DNA of 7,311 nt, taken from the NCBI GenBank assembly GCA_021372715.1, contig JAJFTX010000182.1:1-7311 (forward strand). The letters are read 5' to 3'. Both the position numbers and the translations under genes were made by a program. This DNA comes from Methanobacterium sp. GTDB taxonomy: Archaea; Methanobacteriota; Methanobacteria; Methanobacteriales; Methanobacteriaceae. The notes under the pieces were generated by a model that saw only the letters and a program-made list of their open reading frames with translations, did no database searches and was not told where the DNA came from. Within the stretch, counting starts at the first letter, position 1. Every line of letters begins with the position of its first letter. Below are positions 1-5,906 of the stretch, one piece after another.

Positions 1-64
1 CTGCACCGGCGAATACCATACCAAAGGTTAACATCAGTATCATCATGGTTGCTAGTTTTCGCAT
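1..64 (-). CDS. Secreted surface protein, N-terminal fragment (cut by window edge)
   Basis: Only the first 21 codons lie in the window; the gene runs off the left edge. They encode a signal peptide starting MRKLATMMILML and ending FGMVFAGA, nearly the same as that of the next gene upstream (MRKLATLFLVII...FGMVFAGA). The start is the ATG at 64-62, six bases after a GAGGTG ribosome site (71-76). An in-frame GTG lies inside that ribosome site and is not the likely start. The product is inferred to be the third member of the tandem family of anchored surface proteins found to its right. The rest of the protein cannot be seen, so whether it shares their C-terminal anchor is unknown. Confidence 0.75.
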   Translation of the reverse strand, partial: MRKLATMMILMLTFGMVFAGA

Positions 65-104
65 TCTTTTCACCTCTTTTAAATTGGTTACATAAATCGA
101 ATGC
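62..104 (-). repeat. 43-bp direct repeat, copy 1 (second copy at 1024-1066)
   Basis: This stretch is identical to 1024-1066. It spans the start codon, ribosome site, spacer and second leader arm. Outside it, identity drops to blocks in both the signal-peptide codons and the rest of the leader. The two copies lie 962 bases apart in the same orientation. They most likely come from gene duplication with the translation-start region kept by selection or gene conversion. They could also let the gene between them be lost by recombination. Confidence 0.8.
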
Positions 105-245
105 CGAACAAGCCAGTTTTTGTCCTTGCAACCTGTATTACATAGAATGTTTCCATTTAGAATATTCACTGATAACCCAAATGATTTTTTGAATGGTTAA
201 TTATAAGGGCATTCTTAATACTTGTTTTATTAATAAACATATAAA
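65..245 (-). promoter_or_regulatory. TATA box and long conserved 5' leader of the left-edge surface gene
   Basis: A clear archaeal TATA box (TTTATATG, 245-238, preceded by an A-rich BRE-like stretch) lies 173 bases before the ATG. The usual TATA-to-start spacing puts the transcription start near 215, leaving a leader of about 150 bases. The leader shares several blocks with the leader of the next gene: AAGAATGC at its start, TATCAGTGAATATTCT, TGCAAGGA plus an A-run and CTGG, and 43 identical bases ending at the ATG. Its first bases, GAATGCC (214-208), are exactly complementary to GGCATTC (105-99), just before the ribosome site. A nearer TATA-like TTTATGTA (about 24 bases before the ATG) would give an almost leaderless transcript and sits poorly with the good ribosome site. 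Confidence 0.55.
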
Positions 246-313
246 CTTTTTGTTTAAGAGGTGTTTAAATCGCCTTAAAACAACTGTTAATTTTAATCAT
301 GTCTTGAAAAATT

Positions 314-337
314 GATCATCATGATCCTATGAATAGG
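314..337. repeat. Two small abutting inverted repeats
   Basis: GATCAT, one base, ATGATC (314-326) is followed directly by CCTAT, two bases, ATAGG (326-337). They lie between the T-tract terminator of the gene to the right and the TATA box of the gene to the left. They could be weak RNA hairpins in the 3' end of the upstream transcript or a protein-binding palindrome. No function can be assigned, and short palindromes are common in AT-rich spacers. Confidence 0.35.
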
Positions 338-340
338 AAA

Positions 341-377
341 TAAAAAAAATAGGAAAAAAAAATAAAAAAAAACTGGT
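341..377 (-). terminator. T-tract terminator after the 212-aa surface gene
   Basis: Reading the minus strand, the stop codon at 390-388 is followed within about 10 bases by three long T-runs (8, 10 and 8 T) broken by one or two other bases. Archaeal RNA polymerase commonly stops at such oligo-T tracts without needing a hairpin. It separates this gene from the next paralogue, which has its own TATA box, so the array is probably not one operon. Confidence 0.6.
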
Positions 378-387
378 TTAATACTTC

Positions 388-1026
388 TTATTGCAGTTTA
401 CCGTACACTGCTCCACCGATTATGCTGAGTAATCCCAGTGCTGCTACAGCTAATGGAGAACCAGTGGCCTGCATAGGCACGGTAGCACCGCATGGTGGGT
501 GGGGGCATGGTGGTGGGCAGGGTACTGATAGGAAAGTGTAACTGTCTTCTTCCAGTAGGAACCATACCTCAGTTTCTGGATTATAATCCCAGAGTCCTGC
601 ATCTACGGTTATTGGTCCAACATCAGTGACTACGGCAGGAACAAATAGTTGAGCATAGTCATTATCATCCATGGAACTTACCCAACCGATCCACCATTCC
701 CAAGCTTGATAGGTATCACTCCAGTAGAAGAATGGATCTGCAGGATCATTTACGTAGGTAACTCCGTTGAAGATCATAACCGCATTTGCATCGTCTAATT
801 CCAGCCCGGTTTCTGGATCAACTGTTATCTCCACATCTGGATCCCAAATATTTGTATCAGTGGTCACATCAGCAGTAACTACCACTTCTTCACCTGGACA
901 GGCAACATCAACAGGATCACCATTTTCATCCAGTACAGCTGTTTCCACGTCTTGTGCGGAGACCGCACCGGCGAATACCATACCGAAGGCAATAATTACT
1001 AAAAACAGGGTTGCTAGTTTGCGCAT
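388..1026 (-). CDS. Secreted, C-terminally anchored surface protein (212 aa), tandem paralogue
   Basis: No known enzyme is recognised. The ATG at 1026 is chosen because GAGGTG lies six bases upstream; the in-frame GTG at 1035 falls inside that site. Residues 1-24 form a signal peptide with a likely cut after VSA. The mature part is acidic, with a beta-rich pattern (ITVDPETGLELDD, then W-rich EWWIGWVSSMDDNDYAQLFVPAV, then GPITVDAGL). This recalls the DUF11-like Ig domains common on methanobacterial surfaces, but that link is inferred from pattern only. A Pro/Cys-rich linker (CPPPCPHPPCG) leads to VPMQATGSPL, a hydrophobic stretch and the tail GKLQ. This is a three-part anchor resembling sortase-type signals. 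It is the paralogue of the gene at 1345-1980, with the same layout and similar length. It has its own promoter, leader and terminator. Confidence 0.85.
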   Translation of the reverse strand: MRKLATLFLVIIAFGMVFAGAVSAQDVETAVLDENGDPVDVACPGEEVVVTADVTTDTNIWDPDVEITVDPETGLELDDANAVMIFNGVTYVNDPADPFFYWSDTYQAWEWWIGWVSSMDDNDYAQLFVPAVVTDVGPITVDAGLWDYNPETEVWFLLEEDSYTFLSVPCPPPCPHPPCGATVPMQATGSPLAVAALGLLSIIGGAVYGKLQ

Positions 1027-1066
1027 TCTTTTCACCTCTTTTAAATTGGTTACATAAATCGAATGC
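1024..1066 (-). repeat. 43-bp direct repeat, copy 2
   Basis: This is the partner of the repeat at 62-104, with no mismatch, covering the start codon and ribosome-site region of the 212-aa surface gene. The third paralogue (ATG at 1980) does not carry it; only a short GATTTATG piece before its ribosome site is similar. Confidence 0.8.
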
Positions 1067-1215
1067 TGGATTAAACCAGTTTTTTCCTTGCAGTCTGTTT
1101 TACACTGAATCTTTCTATTAAAGAATATTCACTGATACTCTGGAAATAGAATCGAATGATCTTTTAAAATGTAAAGCATTCTTGTATACTAACTTTGTTA
1201 TATCAATCATATAAA
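1027..1215 (-). promoter_or_regulatory. TATA box and long conserved 5' leader of the 212-aa surface gene
   Basis: TTTATATG at 1215-1208, preceded by AAAATT, lies 181 bases before the ATG at 1026, almost the same distance as in the left-edge copy. The predicted transcription start near 1183-1186 again falls at AAGAATGC, giving a leader of about 157 bases. Conserved blocks are TATCAGTGAATATTCT, TGCAAGGA plus an A-run and CTGG, and the 43-base stretch ending at the start codon. The first bases, GAATGCT (1181-1175), are complementary to AGCATTC (1067-1061). Compared with the other copy, the last pair changes from C-G to T-A, so pairing is kept. A short hairpin (CTGG, six bases, CCAG) lies just before the second arm here but not in the other copy. 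Confidence 0.55.
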
Positions 1216-1302
1216 ATTTTTTTAACATGTGATATTATATTAACATCAAATGAAACAAATAAAAATTTAAACAAGGTACATAATTGAATCATAAGAGAGT
1301 CA

Positions 1303-1330
1303 AAAAGGAAATAGAAAAGAAAAAATAATA
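1303..1330 (-). terminator. Probable T-rich terminator after the 211-aa surface gene
   Basis: On the minus strand, T-rich runs (ATTATTATTTTTTC, then TTTTC, TTTCC and TTTTT) begin about 15 bases after the stop codon at 1347-1345. They are weaker than the tract after the neighbouring paralogue but of the kind used by archaeal polymerase. The next paralogue's TATA box lies about 90 bases further on. Confidence 0.45.
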
Positions 1331-1344
1331 ATTCAGGGTTTATT

Positions 1345-1980
1345 TTATCGTAGTTTGCCGTAGACTGCTCCGCCGATTATGCTGAGTATTGCCAATGCTG
1401 CCATAACTAATGGTGCTCCTGTATCCTGCATTGGCACATTAGTACCAGCGCAGGGCGGATGTCTTCCTTGCCTAGAATTTCCTGAATTGTAAGTGTTGGT
1501 TGCGGAATCAAATAGTTCATATTGTCTGCTTTGTGAGTTAAATCCCAATAGATCTGCGGATACTGTAATTGGACCTGCCTGTTTAACTAATGCAGGTATG
1601 ACGATTTCAGCATAATCTCCTGGATCCAGGTTACCAAATTGTCCTATGTGCCATAGCCATACTTCATTAACAGCATCCCATGTTAAGAATCCTCCGGATA
1701 CTGGATCACTGTTTACTACCCAGTTCACACTATTGATACTCATCAATGCATTCTGTTCATCTAAATCTAAACTGGTCTCTGGATTAATTTTGATGGTGAC
1801 CATTGGATTTACCACTTGTTCATCATTTGCTTCAGCTGCCACATCTACACCCACCGTATTTCCTGGTGTAACATCGCCTAAAATACCTATCTGTACGGAT
1901 GGATCCACTGCTGATACTATTCCTGTAAATAGCAAACTAAATGTAATCATCAGTAAAAAATAGGTTGCTAGTTTTCGCAT
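1345..1980 (-). CDS. Secreted, C-terminally anchored surface protein (211 aa), tandem paralogue
   Basis: Function is unknown. The start is set at the ATG at 1980, where the signal peptide MRKLATYFLLMITF begins and a GGTGA site lies seven bases upstream. A longer frame opening at 2022 would put charged residues before the signal peptide and is unlikely. The cut is probably after VSA (about residue 24). The mature domain aligns by eye with its 212-aa neighbour: VTIKINPETSLDLDEQNA against ITVDPETGLELDDANA, then WLWHIGQ...LDPGDYAEIVIPAL, then GPITVSADL. The pattern suggests one Ig-like, perhaps DUF11-type, domain. The linker ends RHPPCAGT, followed by VPMQDTGAPL, a hydrophobic stretch and GKLR. 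It lacks the CPPPCP Cys/Pro cluster of its neighbour and keeps only the HPPC. It is likely attached to the outer face of the membrane or to the wall. Confidence 0.85.
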   Translation of the reverse strand: MRKLATYFLLMITFSLLFTGIVSAVDPSVQIGILGDVTPGNTVGVDVAAEANDEQVVNPMVTIKINPETSLDLDEQNALMSINSVNWVVNSDPVSGGFLTWDAVNEVWLWHIGQFGNLDPGDYAEIVIPALVKQAGPITVSADLLGFNSQSRQYELFDSATNTYNSGNSRQGRHPPCAGTNVPMQDTGAPLVMAALAILSIIGGAVYGKLR

Positions 1981-1987
1981 TTCTTTT

Positions 1988-1997
1988 TCACCCCCCC
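1988..1997 (-). promoter_or_regulatory. Ribosome binding site that fixes the 1980 start
   Basis: GGGGGGGTGA on the minus strand lies seven bases before the ATG at 1980. The GGTGA core matches the archaeal 16S tail. The run of seven G is unusual and could vary in length between strains. A change there would not shift the reading frame, because it lies outside the chosen coding sequence. Confidence 0.65.
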
Positions 1998-2172
1998 ATA
2001 AATCAATTATACTCAATCCCATAGAAAAGGATTTTTTAAAATTATGGAATTAAATGATCAAATAATATATTGGATGATATAATCTATAAAATTTTTGTTA
2101 AAAGTCTGAACATCTTTTTTGAGGATAATAAAACTTAAATGGAGAGGAAATAAACATTTAATAAATTTGATT
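1998..2172. promoter_or_regulatory. Divergent promoter region between surface gene and 224-aa gene
   Basis: This AT-rich spacer serves genes leaving in both directions. For the minus-strand surface gene, the best TATA candidate is TTTTATAG at 2091-2084, preceded by AAAAA. It predicts a leader of about 80 bases, shorter than in the two paralogues and without their GAATGC/GCATTC pairing. For the plus-strand gene, CTTAAATG (2134-2141) is a weak TATA candidate that would give a leader of about 20 bases. No clear operator is seen. Confidence 0.35.
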
Positions 2173-2180
2173 AGGTGATG
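2173..2180 (+). promoter_or_regulatory. Ribosome binding site that fixes the 2187 start
   Basis: AGGTGATG is a strong match to the archaeal anti-Shine-Dalgarno partner (GGTGAT core). It ends six bases before the ATG at 2187. The in-frame GTG at 2175 and the ATGs at 2178 and 2181 lie within or right next to it, so they are unlikely starts. Confidence 0.7.
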
Positions 2181-2186
2181 ATGGGT

Positions 2187-2861
2187 ATGAGAAAAATCTT
2201 ATTATTATTAGCTATTGTTGTTTTTATACTGGGCGGATTAGCTTATTATTATTATGATAATGCTATATCTGCAAGCCATTTTAGTAATGGGAATATTTCC
2301 TTTGATTATCCCCAGAGTTTTACCTTAGATAAAAACCCGGTAGCCAGTGAGAATTCCAATGGCTACTTCGTTGCTGCTTTCAACTCACCATCCCACAAAT
2401 CCGCCATAATAATATATGAAATACCCCGAAAAACCATTAAAAACGTTACTACTAATCAAAGTGATAATGTATCCACTAATAACACTATATTCACCCTAGC
2501 GGCCTATGATGACAATTCCACCAATAACACCACTGTAAATACTACCAAAACCATCGAGGTAAATGTGGATAATCTGCAAGTTTACTTGGATCTGGTCAGT
2601 ATCAGGAGTGGGAATCCTTTACAAGTCTTTAAAAATAATTACACCTATTATGTTAGCGGAAACTTAAAAACCCCCCTGGTCAGTTATAATAACAGTTCCC
2701 GTACCGGAAAGCTTACCATAGTGTTCGTTAACGAAACGGCCATAGTTAAAGATAGTTTCAGTAATTTCTACGTTGTTGAACTTTTAAACGGAGACACATC
2801 AGATGATGCAGGTAAAGCCTACAATCAGATAGTGAATACTTTACGGATCATTGGAAGTTGA
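2187..2861 (+). CDS. Membrane-anchored extracytoplasmic protein of unknown function (224 aa)
   Basis: The start at 2187 (MRKILLLL) follows an AGGTGATG site. Residues 1-20 are one hydrophobic segment with a positive N-end, followed by YYYYDN rather than a clear cleavage site, so this is probably a signal anchor. The outside part begins FSNGNISFDYPQSFTL, a pattern seen at the start of PsbP-like or lipoprotein-like domains of methanogens (strand, then a short 'F-Y-P' turn). That likeness is suggestive only. The middle (about residues 82-125) is extremely rich in Asn and Thr. Roughly a dozen N-x-S/T sequons (NVT, NQS, NVS, NNT, NST, NYT, NSS, NET and others) suggest heavy archaeal N-glycosylation. 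The C-end is again beta-strand plus a helix (DDAGKAYNQIVNTLRII). It stands alone, diverging from the surface genes and converging on the beta-CASP gene. Confidence 0.8.
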   Translation: MRKILLLLAIVVFILGGLAYYYYDNAISASHFSNGNISFDYPQSFTLDKNPVASENSNGYFVAAFNSPSHKSAIIIYEIPRKTIKNVTTNQSDNVSTNNTIFTLAAYDDNSTNNTTVNTTKTIEVNVDNLQVYLDLVSIRSGNPLQVFKNNYTYYVSGNLKTPLVSYNNSSRTGKLTIVFVNETAIVKDSFSNFYVVELLNGDTSDDAGKAYNQIVNTLRIIGS

Positions 2862-2924
2862 TCCTAAAAAAAATAATCTGACTATTAAATGATTAATCAG
2901 AATTTCAAGTTCATAAAAATAGTT

Positions 2925-2944
2925 TTGTTTTATTTATAAAACAA
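2925..2944. terminator. Palindromic hairpin between convergent genes
   Basis: TTGTTTTAT, two bases, ATAAAACAA form a perfect 9-bp inverted repeat (effectively 8 bp with a four-base loop). It lies midway between the stop of the plus-strand 224-aa gene and the stop of the minus-strand beta-CASP gene. T-rich sequence follows on both strands (GAATTTTTGG on plus, ACTATTTTTATG on minus). A shared, two-way terminator is the simplest reading. A second, weaker repeat (TCTGA...TCAGA) lies just before it at 2877-2901. Confidence 0.55.
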
Positions 2945-2955
2945 GAATTTTTGGG

Positions 2956-4449
2956 TTATATTTCAATATTTTTAGACTTTTTAGGATAAATTACATCAAT
3001 CCCATCATCCTGCAAGACATCAAATTCTTCAGGATGTTCCGTGTGGATGGGATAAATTTTATCAGGATTCACTTTCCTGATCATCTCTAAAATCTCCTGA
3101 CCATTGGCATGTCCAGATGCATGGAATCCCTTATCAACGTAGTGGATGCCGAAAAGATCCAGCCAATTTTTAACCTTATCTTCATTTATCTGCATCTGAT
3201 CATCAAAGGGCTCTGTACTGGACTTAATATATACTGCATCCGCTGGTTTTATATCGATCAATTCCTTTAACTCGAAAAAGTCACAGCGGAAAAGATATTC
3301 ACCAGGTTCTTCCTGCAAATCTCGGTAGTTAATGATGTTATCCGCATCAAGGAAATCCCTCTCCCATTTTTTATAATCTCTATGGATTTGTAAAGGATCT
3401 ATATCTGAAGTGCAAAGCCACTCATCTTCCACACAGGCGTAACTCTTATCATCAATTAAACCCCATCCTCTACGTGGTTTATATATAATAACATCATCTA
3501 TATCTGGATATTCCTGTCCTTGGAAAAGATTGAGTATGTAAGCCTGCTTTAAACTAACCACCAGCTTCCGATCTGTTTTCTGGGCTACATTATAAAAGGT
3601 GATTAAACGATCCAGATCACGCAGAGGATAATTCACCAATACCAAACCCTGGGATTTACTAACTTCTTCTACAGCTTTTCGCTCAATATCTGCCTCAGTA
3701 ATATTATTAGTCCTGTTGATCCGGGTTCCTTCACTTAACATAATTGTCGGCTGTGATTTACATGCAATTTCCGTGAATTTATTGGTTAATTCCGGATGTC
3801 TGCCATGAAATCTCAAGTCACCGGAGTATACAATGGTATCATCATCATTATCTACAATATAAGCTGAAGCCCCTGGAAGGGAATGATCCACAGGCACCGA
3901 TTTAACCTTAAATTCACCAATATAGTACTCATCATAGGGCTTTAAAATTCGAATATCTCGATCCACTTTATCTTTAGACCGAGTATGTCCATCTCCCCGT
4001 TTTTTCGGAACCAGATGAAAAGATTTCTTTAAACAAGTATATTCCGAAAAAGAAGTAACCCCTGTATCCTCCAAAGCCTTTAAAATAAGAAAAGATTGGT
4101 TAGATAAATAAATAGGAATATCTTCACGTAAATGATGGATGTAAGCAACATGATCCACATGAGAATGACTGATTAACACACCATCCACTGCTGGTTCACT
4201 CTCATAGGACAGACCGGAATGTTTAAGGTAGTCTTCACGATAGATTCCCTTAATACAAGGTAACAAACCCAGAGTAACAAAATCCAGAATTCCATTAGAT
4301 TTTCTAGGCTGAAGAAACTCTGCCAAGAAATCATTGGCCCGTTTAAAAGCCAAACCAAAATCAAAGAAGAAAGAGGATTCCCTACCCTCTACCTGTATCT
4401 TATTACCGCCGATTTCACCGACACCGCCGTAAAATTTAATATTGGTCAT
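2956..4449 (-). CDS. Beta-CASP metallo-beta-lactamase nuclease, RNase J-like (497 aa)
   Basis: This is a predicted cytoplasmic zinc-dependent nuclease of the beta-CASP family (RNase J, CPSF73, Artemis/SNM1). Visible in order are: the first strand FYGGVGEIGGN and Asp30; motif 2, SHSHVDH, with His95, His97, Asp99 and His100; motif 3, His189 in PVDHSLPGASAY; and motif 4, Asp211 in YSGDLRFHGRHP. The beta-CASP insert follows, with motif A Glu240 in LSEGTRI. Motif B is His447 in HASGHANGQE, and motif C is His469 in YPIHTEHPEE. A His in motif C is the state usual for RNA-processing members; DNA-repair members have Val. No KH or CPSF N-terminal domain is present, and the C-end stops shortly after motif C. 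The ATG at 4449 follows a weak GTGA site. The gene begins 30 bases after PIG-L and may share its transcript. Its nearness to Ku and ligase hints at DNA-end work, but the motifs favour RNA. Confidence 0.88.
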   Translation of the reverse strand: MTNIKFYGGVGEIGGNKIQVEGRESSFFFDFGLAFKRANDFLAEFLQPRKSNGILDFVTLGLLPCIKGIYREDYLKHSGLSYESEPAVDGVLISHSHVDHVAYIHHLREDIPIYLSNQSFLILKALEDTGVTSFSEYTCLKKSFHLVPKKRGDGHTRSKDKVDRDIRILKPYDEYYIGEFKVKSVPVDHSLPGASAYIVDNDDDTIVYSGDLRFHGRHPELTNKFTEIACKSQPTIMLSEGTRINRTNNITEADIERKAVEEVSKSQGLVLVNYPLRDLDRLITFYNVAQKTDRKLVVSLKQAYILNLFQGQEYPDIDDVIIYKPRRGWGLIDDKSYACVEDEWLCTSDIDPLQIHRDYKKWERDFLDADNIINYRDLQEEPGEYLFRCDFFELKELIDIKPADAVYIKSSTEPFDDQMQINEDKVKNWLDLFGIHYVDKGFHASGHANGQEILEMIRKVNPDKIYPIHTEHPEEFDVLQDDGIDVIYPKKSKNIEI

Positions 4450-4479
4450 TTATTTCACAATTTTTAATTTAAGAGAGCT

Positions 4480-5859
4480 TTAGAATTGGAATATCTTCCA
4501 GGTGGTTTGATCAACTTTTTGCCCGGTTAGGTTGTCATAGAAATCTATATACAGTAAAATGGATTTAGTCTGATTAAATAGGTTATAGGGTAAGGTGATG
4601 ATCATTATATCATTATTAGTTTGAATAGGGGGATTTATACTGTTATTGGATATTGATCCATATAATATTTTATTATTTTTTACTTTTAAGTCTATAGGAG
4701 TAACATTTCTTTCATTGAATAATTTTAAATGGAAATTATATTCGAATTTATTCAGGTCATAAGATTTTAATAGTAGATACAGATTCTGATCGTCATATGC
4801 AATTCCAGTGGTTATAGTATAATTAGATTTTGGTAAAATTGTTTTTTGAGTATTGTTGATTGTTTTTTTGAAATTTGAGGTAGGCATATTATTTTGGAAT
4901 GAATCAGTTCCATTAACTTTCCTAATGATCTGAGGAGGATAAACACTGTAAAATTCATTTTTCCGAGTGAATGATTCTAAAAGAAGATTCATATCTGCCA
5001 TTTGTGTTTTATATAGAAAAATTGCGCTAATTTTTGTATTTTGTTGGTTTTTATTGAGTTTGTTAACCAGCCAGTGAGCTTCCGTACTGGATATTTCAGA
5101 GGGCATAATATAATTAGTATAAGGGATTCCGATTGATCTGGGCCAGTTGTTATGATGTATTAGATAGGTATAACTTGCTTCACTGTAATTGGTGTCTAAT
5201 AATGCATATCTTACAAAGGCATTGGTGGCGTAATGATCAGAATGATAATCATTATCATCAGGATAGAACACTATATCTGGTTTATAATCCATGATTATTT
5301 GTTTCACATTTTTCTCTACATTGGATCCTGAATAGGGAGCATTTTTTTCATAACATAGATTATAGGGAGAGTGATTGTATCGGTTAGATCCGGTGTTCAT
5401 ATGAAACAGGTTATCATCAGCCCAATTTTCTTCTAAAAGTTGTTTAAGACCACCATCTGGGTATCCTAAGAATATAACATCATTTTGGTTCAATCCTAGT
5501 GCTTTAACGGCGTTTAAAGTTTCATTCTGCCGTAGATCACCTACGCTGCCAGGATAATCACTTTCATTAATTGAATTTAGATAACTTTTAAACTCATCTG
5601 GACTCATTAAATCACCGTTGGTCATTTCAACCACTAAAACTGTAGCATTATGTTCTAAAGCCTTCTCTATCACTCCAGCAGTGCCTAAAGATTCATCATC
5701 TGGATGGGGTGAAAATATTAAAATCTTATCTGAAGACTTGATCTCAGGAAAATAGGAATAATGATCCAGACTGTTAACATAAATAGAAGAGATAAATATA
5801 GTTAACAAAGACATTATGACAAGAATAAGCACATTTCTATTAAATTTAGACTTGGCCAT
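4480..5859 (-). CDS. Membrane-anchored PIG-L (LmbE-type) N-deacetylase (459 aa)
   Basis: PIG-L enzymes are zinc-dependent and remove N-acetyl groups from sugar-containing substrates such as GlcNAc conjugates. Residues 9-29 form one membrane segment after a basic start (MAKSKFNRN), placing the enzyme outside the cell. The catalytic core runs from about 44 to 300. It has ILIFSPHPDDESLG with the HPDDE motif (His52, Asp54, Asp55), MTNGD at 79-83, and YPDDNDYHSDHY with His206 and His209, the expected zinc and catalytic partners. Residues 345-458 form an extra beta-rich domain (ITTGIAYDDQNLYLLLKS...) that might bind carbohydrate; this is inference. About a dozen N-x-S/T sequons support an outside location. 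The likely substrate is a surface glycan or pseudomurein component, but it cannot be read from sequence. No good ribosome site precedes the ATG. Confidence 0.87.
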   Translation of the reverse strand: MAKSKFNRNVLILVIMSLLTIFISSIYVNSLDHYSYFPEIKSSDKILIFSPHPDDESLGTAGVIEKALEHNATVLVVEMTNGDLMSPDEFKSYLNSINESDYPGSVGDLRQNETLNAVKALGLNQNDVIFLGYPDGGLKQLLEENWADDNLFHMNTGSNRYNHSPYNLCYEKNAPYSGSNVEKNVKQIIMDYKPDIVFYPDDNDYHSDHYATNAFVRYALLDTNYSEASYTYLIHHNNWPRSIGIPYTNYIMPSEISSTEAHWLVNKLNKNQQNTKISAIFLYKTQMADMNLLLESFTRKNEFYSVYPPQIIRKVNGTDSFQNNMPTSNFKKTINNTQKTILPKSNYTITTGIAYDDQNLYLLLKSYDLNKFEYNFHLKLFNERNVTPIDLKVKNNKILYGSISNNSINPPIQTNNDIMIITLPYNLFNQTKSILLYIDFYDNLTGQKVDQTTWKIFQF

Positions 5860-5897
5860 GAATTATAATAGCTTACTAATTAATTTAAATTTTATTA

Positions 5898-5906
5898 TTT
5901 ATAAAT
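5898..5906 (-). promoter_or_regulatory. Candidate TATA box for the PIG-L gene
   Basis: ATTTATAAA on the minus strand overlaps the stop codon of the DNA ligase gene and lies 38 bases before the PIG-L ATG. Normal spacing predicts a very short leader of about 15-20 bases, which fits the lack of a clear ribosome site. It suggests PIG-L and the gene after it can be transcribed separately from the end-joining genes. Confidence 0.45.

Noticed and set aside
767..1057. Plus-strand open frame, Ser/Thr-rich
   Set aside because: It lies almost wholly antisense to the 212-aa surface gene, whose signal peptide, anchor and ribosome site are clear. Its Ser/Thr bias is what the complement of that gene's codons would give.
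65..1215. CRISPR array or transposon ends
   Set aside because: The repeated segments occur only twice, 962 bases apart, and fall at equal positions of paralogous genes. There are no regular spacers, terminal inverted repeats or transposase.
1646..1963. Plus-strand open frame antisense to the 211-aa surface gene
   Set aside because: It has no ribosome site or recognisable domain and overlaps a well-supported gene.
1981..2022. Upstream start at 2022 for the 211-aa surface protein
   Set aside because: It would place 14 mostly non-hydrophobic residues, encoded by the ribosome site itself, before the signal peptide. The ATG at 1980 matches the paralogues.
4173..4364. 63-codon minus-strand frame
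   Set aside because: It sits inside the beta-CASP gene in another frame, across its conserved N-terminal region.
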